Source: Atopobium sp. (GTDB lineage: Bacteria > Actinomycetota > Coriobacteriia > Coriobacteriales > Atopobiaceae). Taken from it: a stretch of 9,679 nt of DNA. Under the pieces are notes generated by a model. The model searched no databases and was not told the DNA's origin. It saw only the letters and a program-made list of their open reading frames with translations. Below, in pieces: positions 1 through 5,655 of the stretch (the first letter of the stretch is position 1; every line of letters begins with the position of its first letter). The stretch spans positions 1 through 9,679 of the forward strand of contig JABZHP010000043.1 of assembly GCA_015258785.1 (NCBI GenBank), given 5' to 3'. The translations under genes and the position numbers were made by a program.

Positions 1-338
1 GTATCTATCCAGCTAACTGGGAGGGCCTCTCCTTCGACCAGCTCAAGGCTATCAAGGAGCGCGTTGGCGATCTTCCACTTGTTCTTCACGGTGGCACCGG
101 CATTCCTGTAGAGCAGGTTCAGAAGGCTATCTCTATGGGCATTTCCAAGATCAATGTCAACACCGATCTTCAGCTTGTCTTTGCTGAGGCAACCAAGAAG
201 TACGTTGAGGCTGGCCTTGTTGACAACGGCAAGGGCTACGATCCTCGTAAGCTTCTGAAGCCTGGTCGCGAGGCAATTGTCGAGCGCACCAAGGAGCTCA
301 TCCGCGAGTTTGGTTCCGACGGTAAGGCTTGGAACTAA
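1..338 (+). CDS. fba: Class II fructose-bisphosphate aldolase, 3' end (partial)
   Basis: The gene enters from the left edge; the reading frame starts at base 3 and gives the last 111 residues before a TAA stop. Class II aldolases cleave fructose 1,6-bisphosphate to glyceraldehyde 3-phosphate and dihydroxyacetone phosphate in cytoplasmic glycolysis, using a divalent zinc ion. Visible family motifs are LVLHGGTGIP (bases about 78-110), whose histidine is a metal ligand, and GISKINVNTDLQ (from about base 138), the glycine-rich phosphate-binding and NTD substrate-binding segment. The C-terminal part, with YDPRKLLKPGREA, is typical of the bacterial form of about 285-360 residues, so roughly two thirds of the protein lies outside the window. 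Codon use is host-like. A strong terminator follows about 80 bases after the stop, so the gene ends its transcription unit here. The identification is firm; the exact subclass is not resolved. Confidence 0.95.
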   Translation, partial: IYPANWEGLSFDQLKAIKERVGDLPLVLHGGTGIPVEQVQKAISMGISKINVNTDLQLVFAEATKKYVEAGLVDNGKGYDPRKLLKPGREAIVERTKELIREFGSDGKAWN

Positions 339-417
339 CCTGCAGCATACGCTGGGCGCGCGGGCGTTGGCACGTTGATGCGATGATGCGACGCACGCTC
401 GCAGCTAGTTAAAGCGA

Positions 418-452
418 CGGACCTGGATTTTCTCCAGGTCCGTTTTTTGTTT
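418..452 (+). terminator. Intrinsic terminator of fba
   Basis: A perfect 10-bp stem (CGGACCTGGA at 418-427 with TCCAGGTCCG at 433-442) closes a 5-base loop and is followed by TTTTTTGTTT (443-452). This is a classic Rho-independent terminator on the plus strand, about 80 bases after the aldolase stop codon. Confidence 0.95.
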
Positions 453-551
453 GGGCTGGCATGTGCGAAAGACATGCACCCAGCACGTCCTTCTCGCGAA
501 ATGTGGGTGTGCGGTAGGCGCACAAGACACTCTTGAAGCGCTGGGTAATGC

Positions 552-673
552 GCGCCTGAAAAGTGAAAAGATTCGGTATATTTTGCCTAAACTTGGCAAA
601 GAATCTGTGGATTTGCCTGATTTTGCCAAAGATTCTGTGGCCGTTTTACAGATTCTTTGAACTTTTTAGGCAA
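552..673. repeat. Left array of four 26-bp bipartite sites
   Basis: Each unit has the form TTGCCT-N9-AAAGAATCTGT. Units: 552-577 (+, degenerate: GCGCCT and AAAGATTCGGT), 583-608 (+, perfect), 613-638 (+, one core mismatch, AAAGATTCTGT) and 648-673 (-, perfect). The gaps between units are 5, 4 and 9 bases. The last two units face each other and form a 61-bp symmetric block in which every spacer is 9 bases. Head-to-tail units repeat every 30-31 bases, close to three helical turns, so bound proteins would lie on the same face of the DNA. The N9 spacers vary in sequence, which points to protein-binding sites rather than recent duplication. Confidence 0.9.
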
Positions 674-737
674 CTTTTGTGCAAGGAAGATTAGTCTTCT
701 CGCCTCAGTAAATTCTTACAGCAGAAATGAAAATTGC

Positions 738-775
738 GAATTTGACGCAAATTGAATTTGACCGGAATTTGACCG
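738..775 (+). repeat. Short direct repeats GAATTTGAC(C)G
   Basis: GAATTTGACCG occurs twice in tandem (754-764 and 765-775), with a shorter copy GAATTTGACG at 738-747. The three copies lie between the left array and the nuclease-like gene. They fall inside the longest possible reading frame (ATG at 727), but their repetitive nature fits a control region better than a protein N-terminus. Their role is unknown. Confidence 0.6.
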
Positions 776-899
776 AGAATACGTCGCAGGGAAGGTCTAA
801 CGCCGCTAGCTGGACATTTAGTGGCAATGATTTTCTGACAGGTTTGCCTGACCTGCAGTTTTACAAGAAATGTCACTTATCTACAATCGGCGACATTAG

Positions 900-934
900 T
901 TGCAAGTTTTTCTTAAGAAAATACTATGTATTCA
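900..934 (+). promoter_or_regulatory. Candidate promoter giving a leaderless transcript
   Basis: TTGCAA (900-905) and TACTAT (922-927) are separated by 16 bases and resemble -35 and -10 boxes of the main sigma factor. The expected transcription start, about seven bases after the -10 box, falls on the A of the in-frame ATG at 934. No ribosome-binding site precedes that ATG, so a leaderless mRNA, common in actinobacteria, would explain the arrangement. This is predicted from consensus only. Confidence 0.45.
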
Positions 935-1944
935 TGGAATTTTATCTATCACATACAACCGCTCTACAATTATTCCGTGCTATGAGAATTAAGGGTCACG
1001 GATTGATCCACCATGACTCTTCGAGTACCGGAATTCATACAGAGTTTTTAACTTTAGAGCTTGATCAAATCAAGGGGAAGGTATTTTCTAGCTTAGGAAT
1101 AATGCTGACTGAGCCAATTGAGTTGGTAGTTGACGAGAAGAAAAATACCTATCAATCGAACAGAATAAAATTTCACACTTCGTCTCATTTTGCGCAAACA
1201 CCAAGTATGGAGCTAATTCTTGGGAAATCACTAATTAAAGTGGCGTCACCTTTTGAACTCATGATTGAAATGGCCCAAGAACAAACATTACTAGAAACAG
1301 TGATGCTAATTTCAGAATTCCAAGGTAGGTATGTTATCGACCCATCTACCTCTGAATTGAGATCTAATTGGTATGATCCAGTTTTTCAAAAGGTAGACTT
1401 TGAGCGTTATTTATCCTCAGTTTCTAGATGTAACGGAATAAGAAATGCAAGATTAGCATCATCGTATTCTTTTGATAATGCTGCTTCTCCAATGGAAGTC
1501 AAACTTGCTCTTCGCGCTTCGCTACCTGTGTCCGCAGGTGGTTATGCAATTCCTAAGGTTGAGCTAAATAAGGAAGTAAGGATTCAGCAATTAAAGAGCA
1601 GAGTACTTACAGAGAAAACAAGGGCTATCGATCTATTGCTTTCAAAGGGTAACTACAATGCAGACACAAATAGACAAGCAGCCATTGAATACAATGGGGC
1701 CGTACATGAATTAGCAGAGGTTTCAACGCGCGACTATCGGCGTAATAATGAACTCGTTTCAGCTGGAATAATGGAATTTGTTATTGGAAAAGCTGAGTAT
1801 GATGACATCGTTTTTATGGATAACATGTTTAACTCAATTAGAAATCAGCTTGAAATACCAAGAAGACATACATCGTCTGATCGCAGAAAAATGGAAAGAG
1901 CTAAAAGAATCAAATTGTGGAGTGAACTAGAAAAGCTCTGCTAA
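934..1944 (+). CDS. AbiEi-like / Vsr-DUF559-like nuclease fusion protein
   Basis: A 336-residue protein. The N-terminal part (LSHTTALQLFR at residues 5-15, then PIELVV, and KVASPFELMIEMA at 102-114) follows the layout I know from AbiEi-type antitoxin/DNA-binding proteins. The C-terminal part resembles small Vsr/DUF559 nucleases of the PD-(D/E)XK fold: SPME (E188), AIDLLL (D233), AIEYNG (E252, N254), H258, and DYRR (D267) followed by a hydrophobic strand. Asn stands where a Lys or Asp would be usual in the E-x-x motif, so activity is uncertain. The tail is basic. The frame is open from an ATG at 727 (405 residues), but those extra 69 residues are low in family character and overlap direct repeats, and neither start has a clear ribosome-binding site; I prefer 934 because of the promoter in front of it. 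The gene is AT-rich compared with its neighbours, stands alone, and lies between two mirror-image repeat arrays. It may bind those repeats, since AbiEi proteins are known to bind inverted repeats at their own promoter. The family call rests on pattern recognition, not on a search. Confidence 0.7.
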   Translation: MEFYLSHTTALQLFRAMRIKGHGLIHHDSSSTGIHTEFLTLELDQIKGKVFSSLGIMLTEPIELVVDEKKNTYQSNRIKFHTSSHFAQTPSMELILGKSLIKVASPFELMIEMAQEQTLLETVMLISEFQGRYVIDPSTSELRSNWYDPVFQKVDFERYLSSVSRCNGIRNARLASSYSFDNAASPMEVKLALRASLPVSAGGYAIPKVELNKEVRIQQLKSRVLTEKTRAIDLLLSKGNYNADTNRQAAIEYNGAVHELAEVSTRDYRRNNELVSAGIMEFVIGKAEYDDIVFMDNMFNSIRNQLEIPRRHTSSDRRKMERAKRIKLWSELEKLC

Positions 1945-1977
1945 ATTCAGGACAAGCGAGCCTGTGACCCTTTTAAG

Positions 1978-2099
1978 TTGCCTGAAAAGTACAAAGAATC
2001 TGTAAATCTGACACAGATTCTTTAATGAAATCAGGCAAATCCACAGATTCTTTGGTGTTTTAAGGCAAAATTTACAGATTCTTTGCAGAAATCAGGCTC
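1978..2099. repeat. Right array of four 26-bp bipartite sites
   Basis: Units of TTGCCT-N9-AAAGAATCTGT: 1978-2003 (+), 2013-2038 (-), 2043-2068 (-) and 2074-2099 (-, outer half GAGCCT on the minus strand). All four carry a perfect 11-base core. The gaps are 9, 4 and 5 bases, the exact reverse of the left array (5, 4, 9), and orientations + - - - mirror + + + -. The first two units form the same 61-bp symmetric block (1978-2038) as 613-673. The array begins 33 bases after the stop codon of the nuclease-like gene. Confidence 0.9.
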
Positions 2100-2100
2100 G

Positions 2101-2168
2101 CACTCGGCACACATCCAGTGCACACTCGGCACACTCCCGGTGCGCTCTTCTCGCGAGAAACCCGGTGC
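2101..2168. repeat. Short direct repeats and a palindrome beside the right array
   Basis: CACTCGGCACAC occurs at 2101-2112 and 2123-2134 (22-base period), CCCGGTGC at 2137-2144 and 2161-2168, and between the latter lies the perfect 12-bp palindrome TTCTCGCGAGAA (2148-2159). A partial copy, CTTCTCGCGA, is present on the other side of the island at 490-499. Base composition is host-like, so this is probably chromosomal DNA outside the island. Its function is unknown. Confidence 0.55.
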
Positions 2169-2210
2169 ACTCCAGAGCCCTCTTGCCATGAAAGTCTCAC
2201 CGCACACGAC

Positions 2211-2244
2211 AATAAAACCGCAGCTTAAACGCTTACTCAGCGGT
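2211..2244 (-). terminator. Weak candidate terminator of the suf operon
   Basis: On the minus strand, ACCGC (2244-2240) can pair with GCGGT (2221-2217), followed by TTTTATT (2217-2211). The stem is only 5 bp with a long loop and starts within the last codons of the Rrf2 gene, so the call is weak. No better terminator is visible between 2100 and 2232. Confidence 0.3.
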
Positions 2245-2685
2245 AGGGTTGTCGGCGGGGGAGACGTGCATGTTGCCTTCGTTGCGGGCGATGTCCGCGA
2301 GCGTCTTGCTGTCCAGGAAACTGGAGGTCATGCGGCCAAGGTCGCGCCAAATGTTGATGGTGGTGCAGGACTCCATCTGGGGACAGAGGGTGGTGTTTGT
2401 GCAGTTCAGGCAGCTAGCGGGAGCAAGATTGCCTTCGGCTGCACGAAGAATCTCACCCAGCGTGTAGTCCTCGGGCTTGCGCGTGAGGCGATAGCCGCCG
2501 CCCTTTCCGCGCAGACTCTCGACGTATCCAGCCTTGTGCATCAAGGCAATGACCTGCTCAAGGTACTTGCGCGAGATGTTCTGGCGCTCGGAAACGTCGC
2601 CCAGCGAGACCCAGCCATCGTGAACGGCCAGGTCAGCCATTGCGCGGAGTGCGTACATTCCCTTTGTAGAGAACATTCCAGCCAC
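2233..2685 (-). CDS. Rrf2/IscR-family transcriptional regulator, last gene of suf operon
   Basis: A 150-residue winged-helix regulator. Rrf2 hallmarks are STKGMYALRAMADLA (residues 6-20), NISRKYLEQVIALM (36-49) in the DNA-reading helix region, and LRGKGGGYRLTR (58-69) in the wing. Four cysteines lie in the cluster-binding loop (C92, C95, C101, C107); C95-X5-C101-X5-C107 has the CX5CX5C spacing of IscR, so it probably holds an Fe-S cluster and senses cluster supply. Its place as the last gene of the suf operon suggests feedback control of that operon. The first in-frame start is GTG at 2685, two bases after the sufU stop; ATG at 2676 (residue 4) is an alternative that would keep the whole domain. 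It could be named iscR or sufR by analogy, but I leave the symbol empty because the target sites are not known. Confidence 0.9.
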   Translation of the reverse strand: MAGMFSTKGMYALRAMADLAVHDGWVSLGDVSERQNISRKYLEQVIALMHKAGYVESLRGKGGGYRLTRKPEDYTLGEILRAAEGNLAPASCLNCTNTTLCPQMESCTTINIWRDLGRMTSSFLDSKTLADIARNEGNMHVSPADNPTAE

Positions 2686-2687
2686 GG

Positions 2688-3218
2688 CTACTCGCCGTCC
2701 TTGGCACGCTCGCTATCGGCACCGTCCTCGGCACGCTCGCTCTCGGCGTCATCCTCGGTGGTAGATGCGCCGGCTGCAGAAGAACCGCTGTTGTGAGCCT
2801 CGAGCATTTCCTCAAGTGTATGCCATGCCAGCTCGGCGCACTTAACGCGCGCAGGCATGTGTGCGATGTCGTGCAGAATGTTGGCGTCTTCCAGCTGGTC
2901 AAGCACTGCCTCGTCAGTCTCTTCTCCGCGAATCATGCGTCCAAAGAGTTTACAGAGCTCAATGGCCTCTTCTGGAGTGCGGTCAATCATCAGGTCGCTC
3001 ATAATATCGGCCGAAGCCTGAGAAATCGCACATCCGCTGCCCACAAAAGCAGCCTCGGCAATCTTTCCATCCTCAATACGCACGGAAAACGTGAGCTCAT
3101 CGCCACAAGAAGGGTTAACGCCCTCGTGGGAGACAGTTGGATTATCCATCTGGTATTTGTAATCGGGGTGAGAAACGTGGTCCATAAACTCAGCGTTATA
3201 CAGGTCGTTTGCTGCCAC
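2688..3218 (-). CDS. sufU: SufU-type Fe-S assembly protein (NifU/IscU N-terminal family)
   Basis: SufU takes persulfide sulfur from SufS and passes it to the SufBCD scaffold in the cytoplasm. Its three conserved cysteines and the aspartate are visible: C38-G-D40 in NPSCGDELTF, C63 in GSGCAISQASADIM, and C127 in PARVKCAELAW. The stretch of about 20 residues between the second and third cysteine motifs, with ELCKLFGRMIRGEE, is the insertion that separates SufU from IscU. The protein has 176 residues, about 30 more than usual; the extra is an acidic, low-complexity tail (from about residue 143) with a 9-residue tandem repeat, ESERAEDGA then DSERAKDGE. The start is GTG at 3218, supported by AAGGAG nine bases upstream on the minus strand (3233-3228), located in the short gap after sufS. 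The next gene, the Rrf2 regulator, starts two bases after the stop. Confidence 0.95.
   Translation of the reverse strand: MAANDLYNAEFMDHVSHPDYKYQMDNPTVSHEGVNPSCGDELTFSVRIEDGKIAEAAFVGSGCAISQASADIMSDLMIDRTPEEAIELCKLFGRMIRGEETDEAVLDQLEDANILHDIAHMPARVKCAELAWHTLEEMLEAHNSGSSAAGASTTEDDAESERAEDGADSERAKDGE
2703..2741 (-). repeat. 27-bp-period tandem repeat coding the SufU tail
   Basis: GGCACGCTCGCT occurs at 2703-2714 and 2730-2741 on the plus strand. The period of 27 bases equals nine codons of sufU and gives the repeated SERA(E/K)DG tail, consistent with slippage or duplication that kept the frame. Confidence 0.7.
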
Positions 3219-3227
3219 TTATTTCAA

Positions 3228-3233
3228 CTCCTT
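3228..3233 (-). promoter_or_regulatory. Ribosome-binding site that decides the GTG start of sufU
   Basis: AAGGAG on the minus strand, nine bases before GTG at 3218. It lies between the sufS stop (3236-3238) and the sufU start and fixes a GTG start where no nearby ATG exists. Confidence 0.8.
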
Positions 3234-3235
3234 GT

Positions 3236-4507
3236 TTATTTGTTGCTGACCGCGCTGCCAAAGATCTTCCACACCTGGTTAAGACCCTCGATAAGCTGGT
3301 CAATATCGTGTTTATCGTTGTAGAACGCAACAGATGCGCGGCAGGTACTGGACTCGTGCAGCTCAATCAGAAGCGGCTCGGCGCAGTGATGACCAGCGCG
3401 AATGCAAACGTTATTCATGTCTAGGATGCTCGAGACGTCGTGTGGATGAACGCCGCGCACGTTAAACGCCACAGCGCCCACGTGGTTTTGTCCCAGCTTA
3501 GAGCCAACGATGTCAACAAAGTCCAGCGTACACAGCTGCTGCACCAAGTATCTGGCGAGAAGTTCTTCTCGCTTCTCGATCTTTGCCATGTCCAGGCCGT
3601 TGAGGTATTCGACAGCGGCGCCGGTAGCATAGATACCTGCGGCGTCCTGCGTGCCTGCCTCAAACTTCTCGGGAACAGGAGCCCAAACGGCGCTGGTTTC
3701 GGTGACGGAATCAATCATCTCGCCGCCGGTAAGGAACGGTGGCATGGCATCGAGCAGCTCGGAGCGGCCCCAGAGCACGCCAATGCCCATAGGTCCACAC
3801 ATCTTGTGTGCCGAGAAAGCCAACAGGTCGCAGTCAAGATCATGCACGTCAATAGGGATGTGAGGTGCGGATTGAGCGGCGTCAACAACCATGTAGGCGC
3901 CCATAGTGTGTGCGCGCTTGGCAATAGCCTTGATGTCATTGCGGGTGCCCAGCACGTTGGAGACGTGTGTGACAGACACAATTTTGGCACGCTCGGTGAT
4001 CTTTGACGCGATCTCTTCTGGCGTAATCTGGTACTGCGAATTCATGCGTAGGTACACCAGGTTAGCGCCGGTAGCTTTACAAATCTGCTGCCAAGGGATG
4101 ATATTGGAGTGGTGCTCCATAATGGAAATGACCACGTCATCGCCTGGCTTGAGCGCATAACGACCAAGGCTTGAAGCAACCAGATTGAGCGCCTCAGAAG
4201 TGTTACGCGTAAAGATAATCTGCTGGCTTTCTGGCTTGCCGTTTTTATCGACAGCGCCAATGAACTTTGCAATCGAAGCGCGAGCTCCCTCGATAGCTGC
4301 GGTTGCTTCCACGCTCCAACGATACAGTCCGCGCAGAGCGTTTGCGTTCATGGTCTCGTAGAAGCCAGACTGCGCCTCAATAACCGCGCGTGGGCGCTGA
4401 GAAGTAGCAGCGCTGTCCAAGTAAGCTACCTCGGGATTTGCTGCTAGCAGCGGAAAATCTGCCTTGTAAGGGTTATCGGTAATCTGAGCAACTTCTGCGT
4501 CGGTCAT
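3236..4507 (-). CDS. sufS: Cysteine desulfurase SufS
   Basis: This pyridoxal-phosphate enzyme converts cysteine to alanine and holds the released sulfur as a persulfide for SufU. It has 423 residues, normal for the class V aminotransferase SufS/CsdA group. Key parts in order: YLDSAATSQRP (29-39), FTRNTSEALNLVA (99-111), MEHHSNIIPW (130-139) whose histidine stacks on the cofactor, VVDAAQSAPH (207-216) with D209 at the cofactor ring nitrogen, FSAHKMCGPMGIG (231-243) with Lys235 as the Schiff-base lysine, RAGHHCAEPL (370-379), and STCRAS (387-392) with catalytic Cys389. The ATG at 4507 overlaps the sufD stop by one base (TAATG) and AAAGGTGG lies ten bases upstream (4524-4517), so translation is probably coupled to sufD. 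Confidence 0.97.
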   Translation of the reverse strand: MTDAEVAQITDNPYKADFPLLAANPEVAYLDSAATSQRPRAVIEAQSGFYETMNANALRGLYRWSVEATAAIEGARASIAKFIGAVDKNGKPESQQIIFTRNTSEALNLVASSLGRYALKPGDDVVISIMEHHSNIIPWQQICKATGANLVYLRMNSQYQITPEEIASKITERAKIVSVTHVSNVLGTRNDIKAIAKRAHTMGAYMVVDAAQSAPHIPIDVHDLDCDLLAFSAHKMCGPMGIGVLWGRSELLDAMPPFLTGGEMIDSVTETSAVWAPVPEKFEAGTQDAAGIYATGAAVEYLNGLDMAKIEKREELLARYLVQQLCTLDFVDIVGSKLGQNHVGAVAFNVRGVHPHDVSSILDMNNVCIRAGHHCAEPLLIELHESSTCRASVAFYNDKHDIDQLIEGLNQVWKIFGSAVSNK

Positions 4508-5655
4508 TACGCGACACCACCTTTGCTGGAATCGGAGTTGTCACTAGCTGCAGCTTCGTCATAGTCGTGAGCAATTTCTGCGCCCAGCTCAGCCTCGCAA
4601 CGCTCAACAGCCACGCGGTGAGAAATTTCCTCAGGCGCATTGATGATGGCGTCTTCAAAGAGGGCGCGTATAAATAGCTGCTCAGCATCCTGGCGAGAAA
4701 GTCCTCGAGCCGCAAGGTAATCAAGCTGCTCAGGGGAGACGGATCCGATGGTAGCTCCGTGGTTACCAGCAACATCGTCTTCATCGCAGAGAATAACAGG
4801 CATGGTCTTGTTGACAACGTCGTCACCAAGAATCATGACCGTTTCAATCTCGTTGCCCTGGGCATCCTTTGCACCGCGGACAAGATCGATGGTTGCGCGA
4901 AGCGTCTTCTTAGCTGCCTCGTTAAGGACGCCAGACTCGGTGAGCTGCGCGCGCGTAGAGGTTCCACGCATGCGTACCAGGTGGTTGATATCAAGAGTCT
5001 CTTCGTGAGTAGCGTGATAGCGATTATTGAGGTCCAGGCGAGCTCGAGCGCCAACTAAGTTGGCGGTGAGGCCAAGGCCAATGGTTGATCCACCCAGAGC
5101 GTACTGCTTAACGTCAACAGCAGCGTCCTGGTGAATCTCAAGACCAACACTCTCAAGGTGCTGCTGGCCTTCGTTGACACCAAGCATCTCAATAAGGTGC
5201 AGCTTAGCACCAGCCTCAACCACAATGCGGGTGAGCGCAGCGCTGGTTGGCAGCGCATCGTCGTTCGCGTTGCTGCCTGCAGGCGCGTCACCGCCGTCGC
5301 TCGCATCGCTTGCAGACGCAGCGATAACTACGGTAGCCTCAGCGCCTTCACGCACGATAACGCCGGTGTTAGCACACTGATTTTGAGCTGCAGAGACAGC
5401 AACAACAATAGGATCTTCTCGCTTGGTACGAGCGGGAACATTGTAGAAATCAGACTTGAATGCCTGTGACTCTACGTAGTCAGTAACCTCCTGGCCCATT
5501 CCGCACTCAATGCGCTCAAAAAGGCGAGGCAGAGGCAGGTACACTTTGCCTGCATCAGCATGATTAGGAACGGAAACTGACAGTGAGTTAGCGCGTAGAC
5601 GGTTCCATGTCTGAGCTGCAGGAACGTTGGCGCGATTAATCAAAACGTTATCCAT
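4507..5655 (-). CDS. sufD: Fe-S cluster assembly protein SufD
   Basis: SufD is the partner of SufB in the SufBC2D scaffold, where Fe-S clusters are built in the cytoplasm. The 382-residue protein has the SufB/SufD beta-helix character and the C-terminal motif CDEDDVAGNHGATIGSVS (290-307), whose His299 matches the conserved SufD histidine implicated in cluster assembly, followed by LDYLAARGLS (311-320) and an alpha-helical end. Residues about 113-140 are a low-complexity Ala/Ser/Asp/Gly stretch not expected in the core fold, probably a surface loop. A hydrophilic Ser/Asp-rich tail ends the protein. The ATG at 5655 overlaps the sufB stop by one base (TAATG), and AAGGAG lies ten bases upstream (5671-5666). 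No catalytic cysteine pair like that of SufB is expected here. Confidence 0.95.
   Translation of the reverse strand: MDNVLINRANVPAAQTWNRLRANSLSVSVPNHADAGKVYLPLPRLFERIECGMGQEVTDYVESQAFKSDFYNVPARTKREDPIVVAVSAAQNQCANTGVIVREGAEATVVIAASASDASDGGDAPAGSNANDDALPTSAALTRIVVEAGAKLHLIEMLGVNEGQQHLESVGLEIHQDAAVDVKQYALGGSTIGLGLTANLVGARARLDLNNRYHATHEETLDINHLVRMRGTSTRAQLTESGVLNEAAKKTLRATIDLVRGAKDAQGNEIETVMILGDDVVNKTMPVILCDEDDVAGNHGATIGSVSPEQLDYLAARGLSRQDAEQLFIRALFEDAIINAPEEISHRVAVERCEAELGAEIAHDYDEAAASDNSDSSKGGVA

Larger units (their letters stand above)
549..2102. mobile_element. Putative cassette: nuclease-like gene between mirror-image repeat arrays
   Basis: This segment is bounded by two 122-bp arrays (552-673 and 1978-2099) that are imperfect inverted repeats of each other without any gap; by hand count about 97 of 122 positions agree. 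The similarity reaches about three bases beyond each array (TGC at 549-551 against GCA at 2100-2102) and then stops. The inside is visibly AT-rich, with many AGA, ATA and TTA codons, unlike the aldolase, suf and hisS genes around it. It sits between the aldolase terminator and the end of the suf operon, a harmless insertion place. I see no transposase, integrase or reverse transcriptase and no clear target-site duplication at the edges. It could be a cassette moved in trans, a selfish nuclease unit, or a gene with unusually elaborate control arrays. Mobility is inferred, not shown. Confidence 0.55.

Noticed and set aside
455..484. Hairpin GCTGGCATGT / ACATG...CCAGC as a small RNA or second terminator
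   Set aside because: The stem has a 3-base bulge and no T-run, and no promoter is visible; it is too weak to call.
451..660. Small open frame between the aldolase terminator and the left array
   Set aside because: It starts in the T-run of the terminator, has no ribosome-binding site and runs through the repeat array, so coding is unlikely.
552..673. CRISPR-like repeats
   Set aside because: The units occur in both orientations, are separated by only 4-9 bases, and no cas gene is present.
1978..2099. Integron attC sites
   Set aside because: There is no GTTRRRY/RYYYAAC pair and no integrase; the exact N9 geometry and paired arrays do not fit attC sites.
2083..2796. Long plus-strand open frame opposite sufU and the Rrf2 gene
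   Set aside because: It is the shadow of two well-supported minus-strand genes, starts with TTG inside a repeat and has no protein-like motifs.
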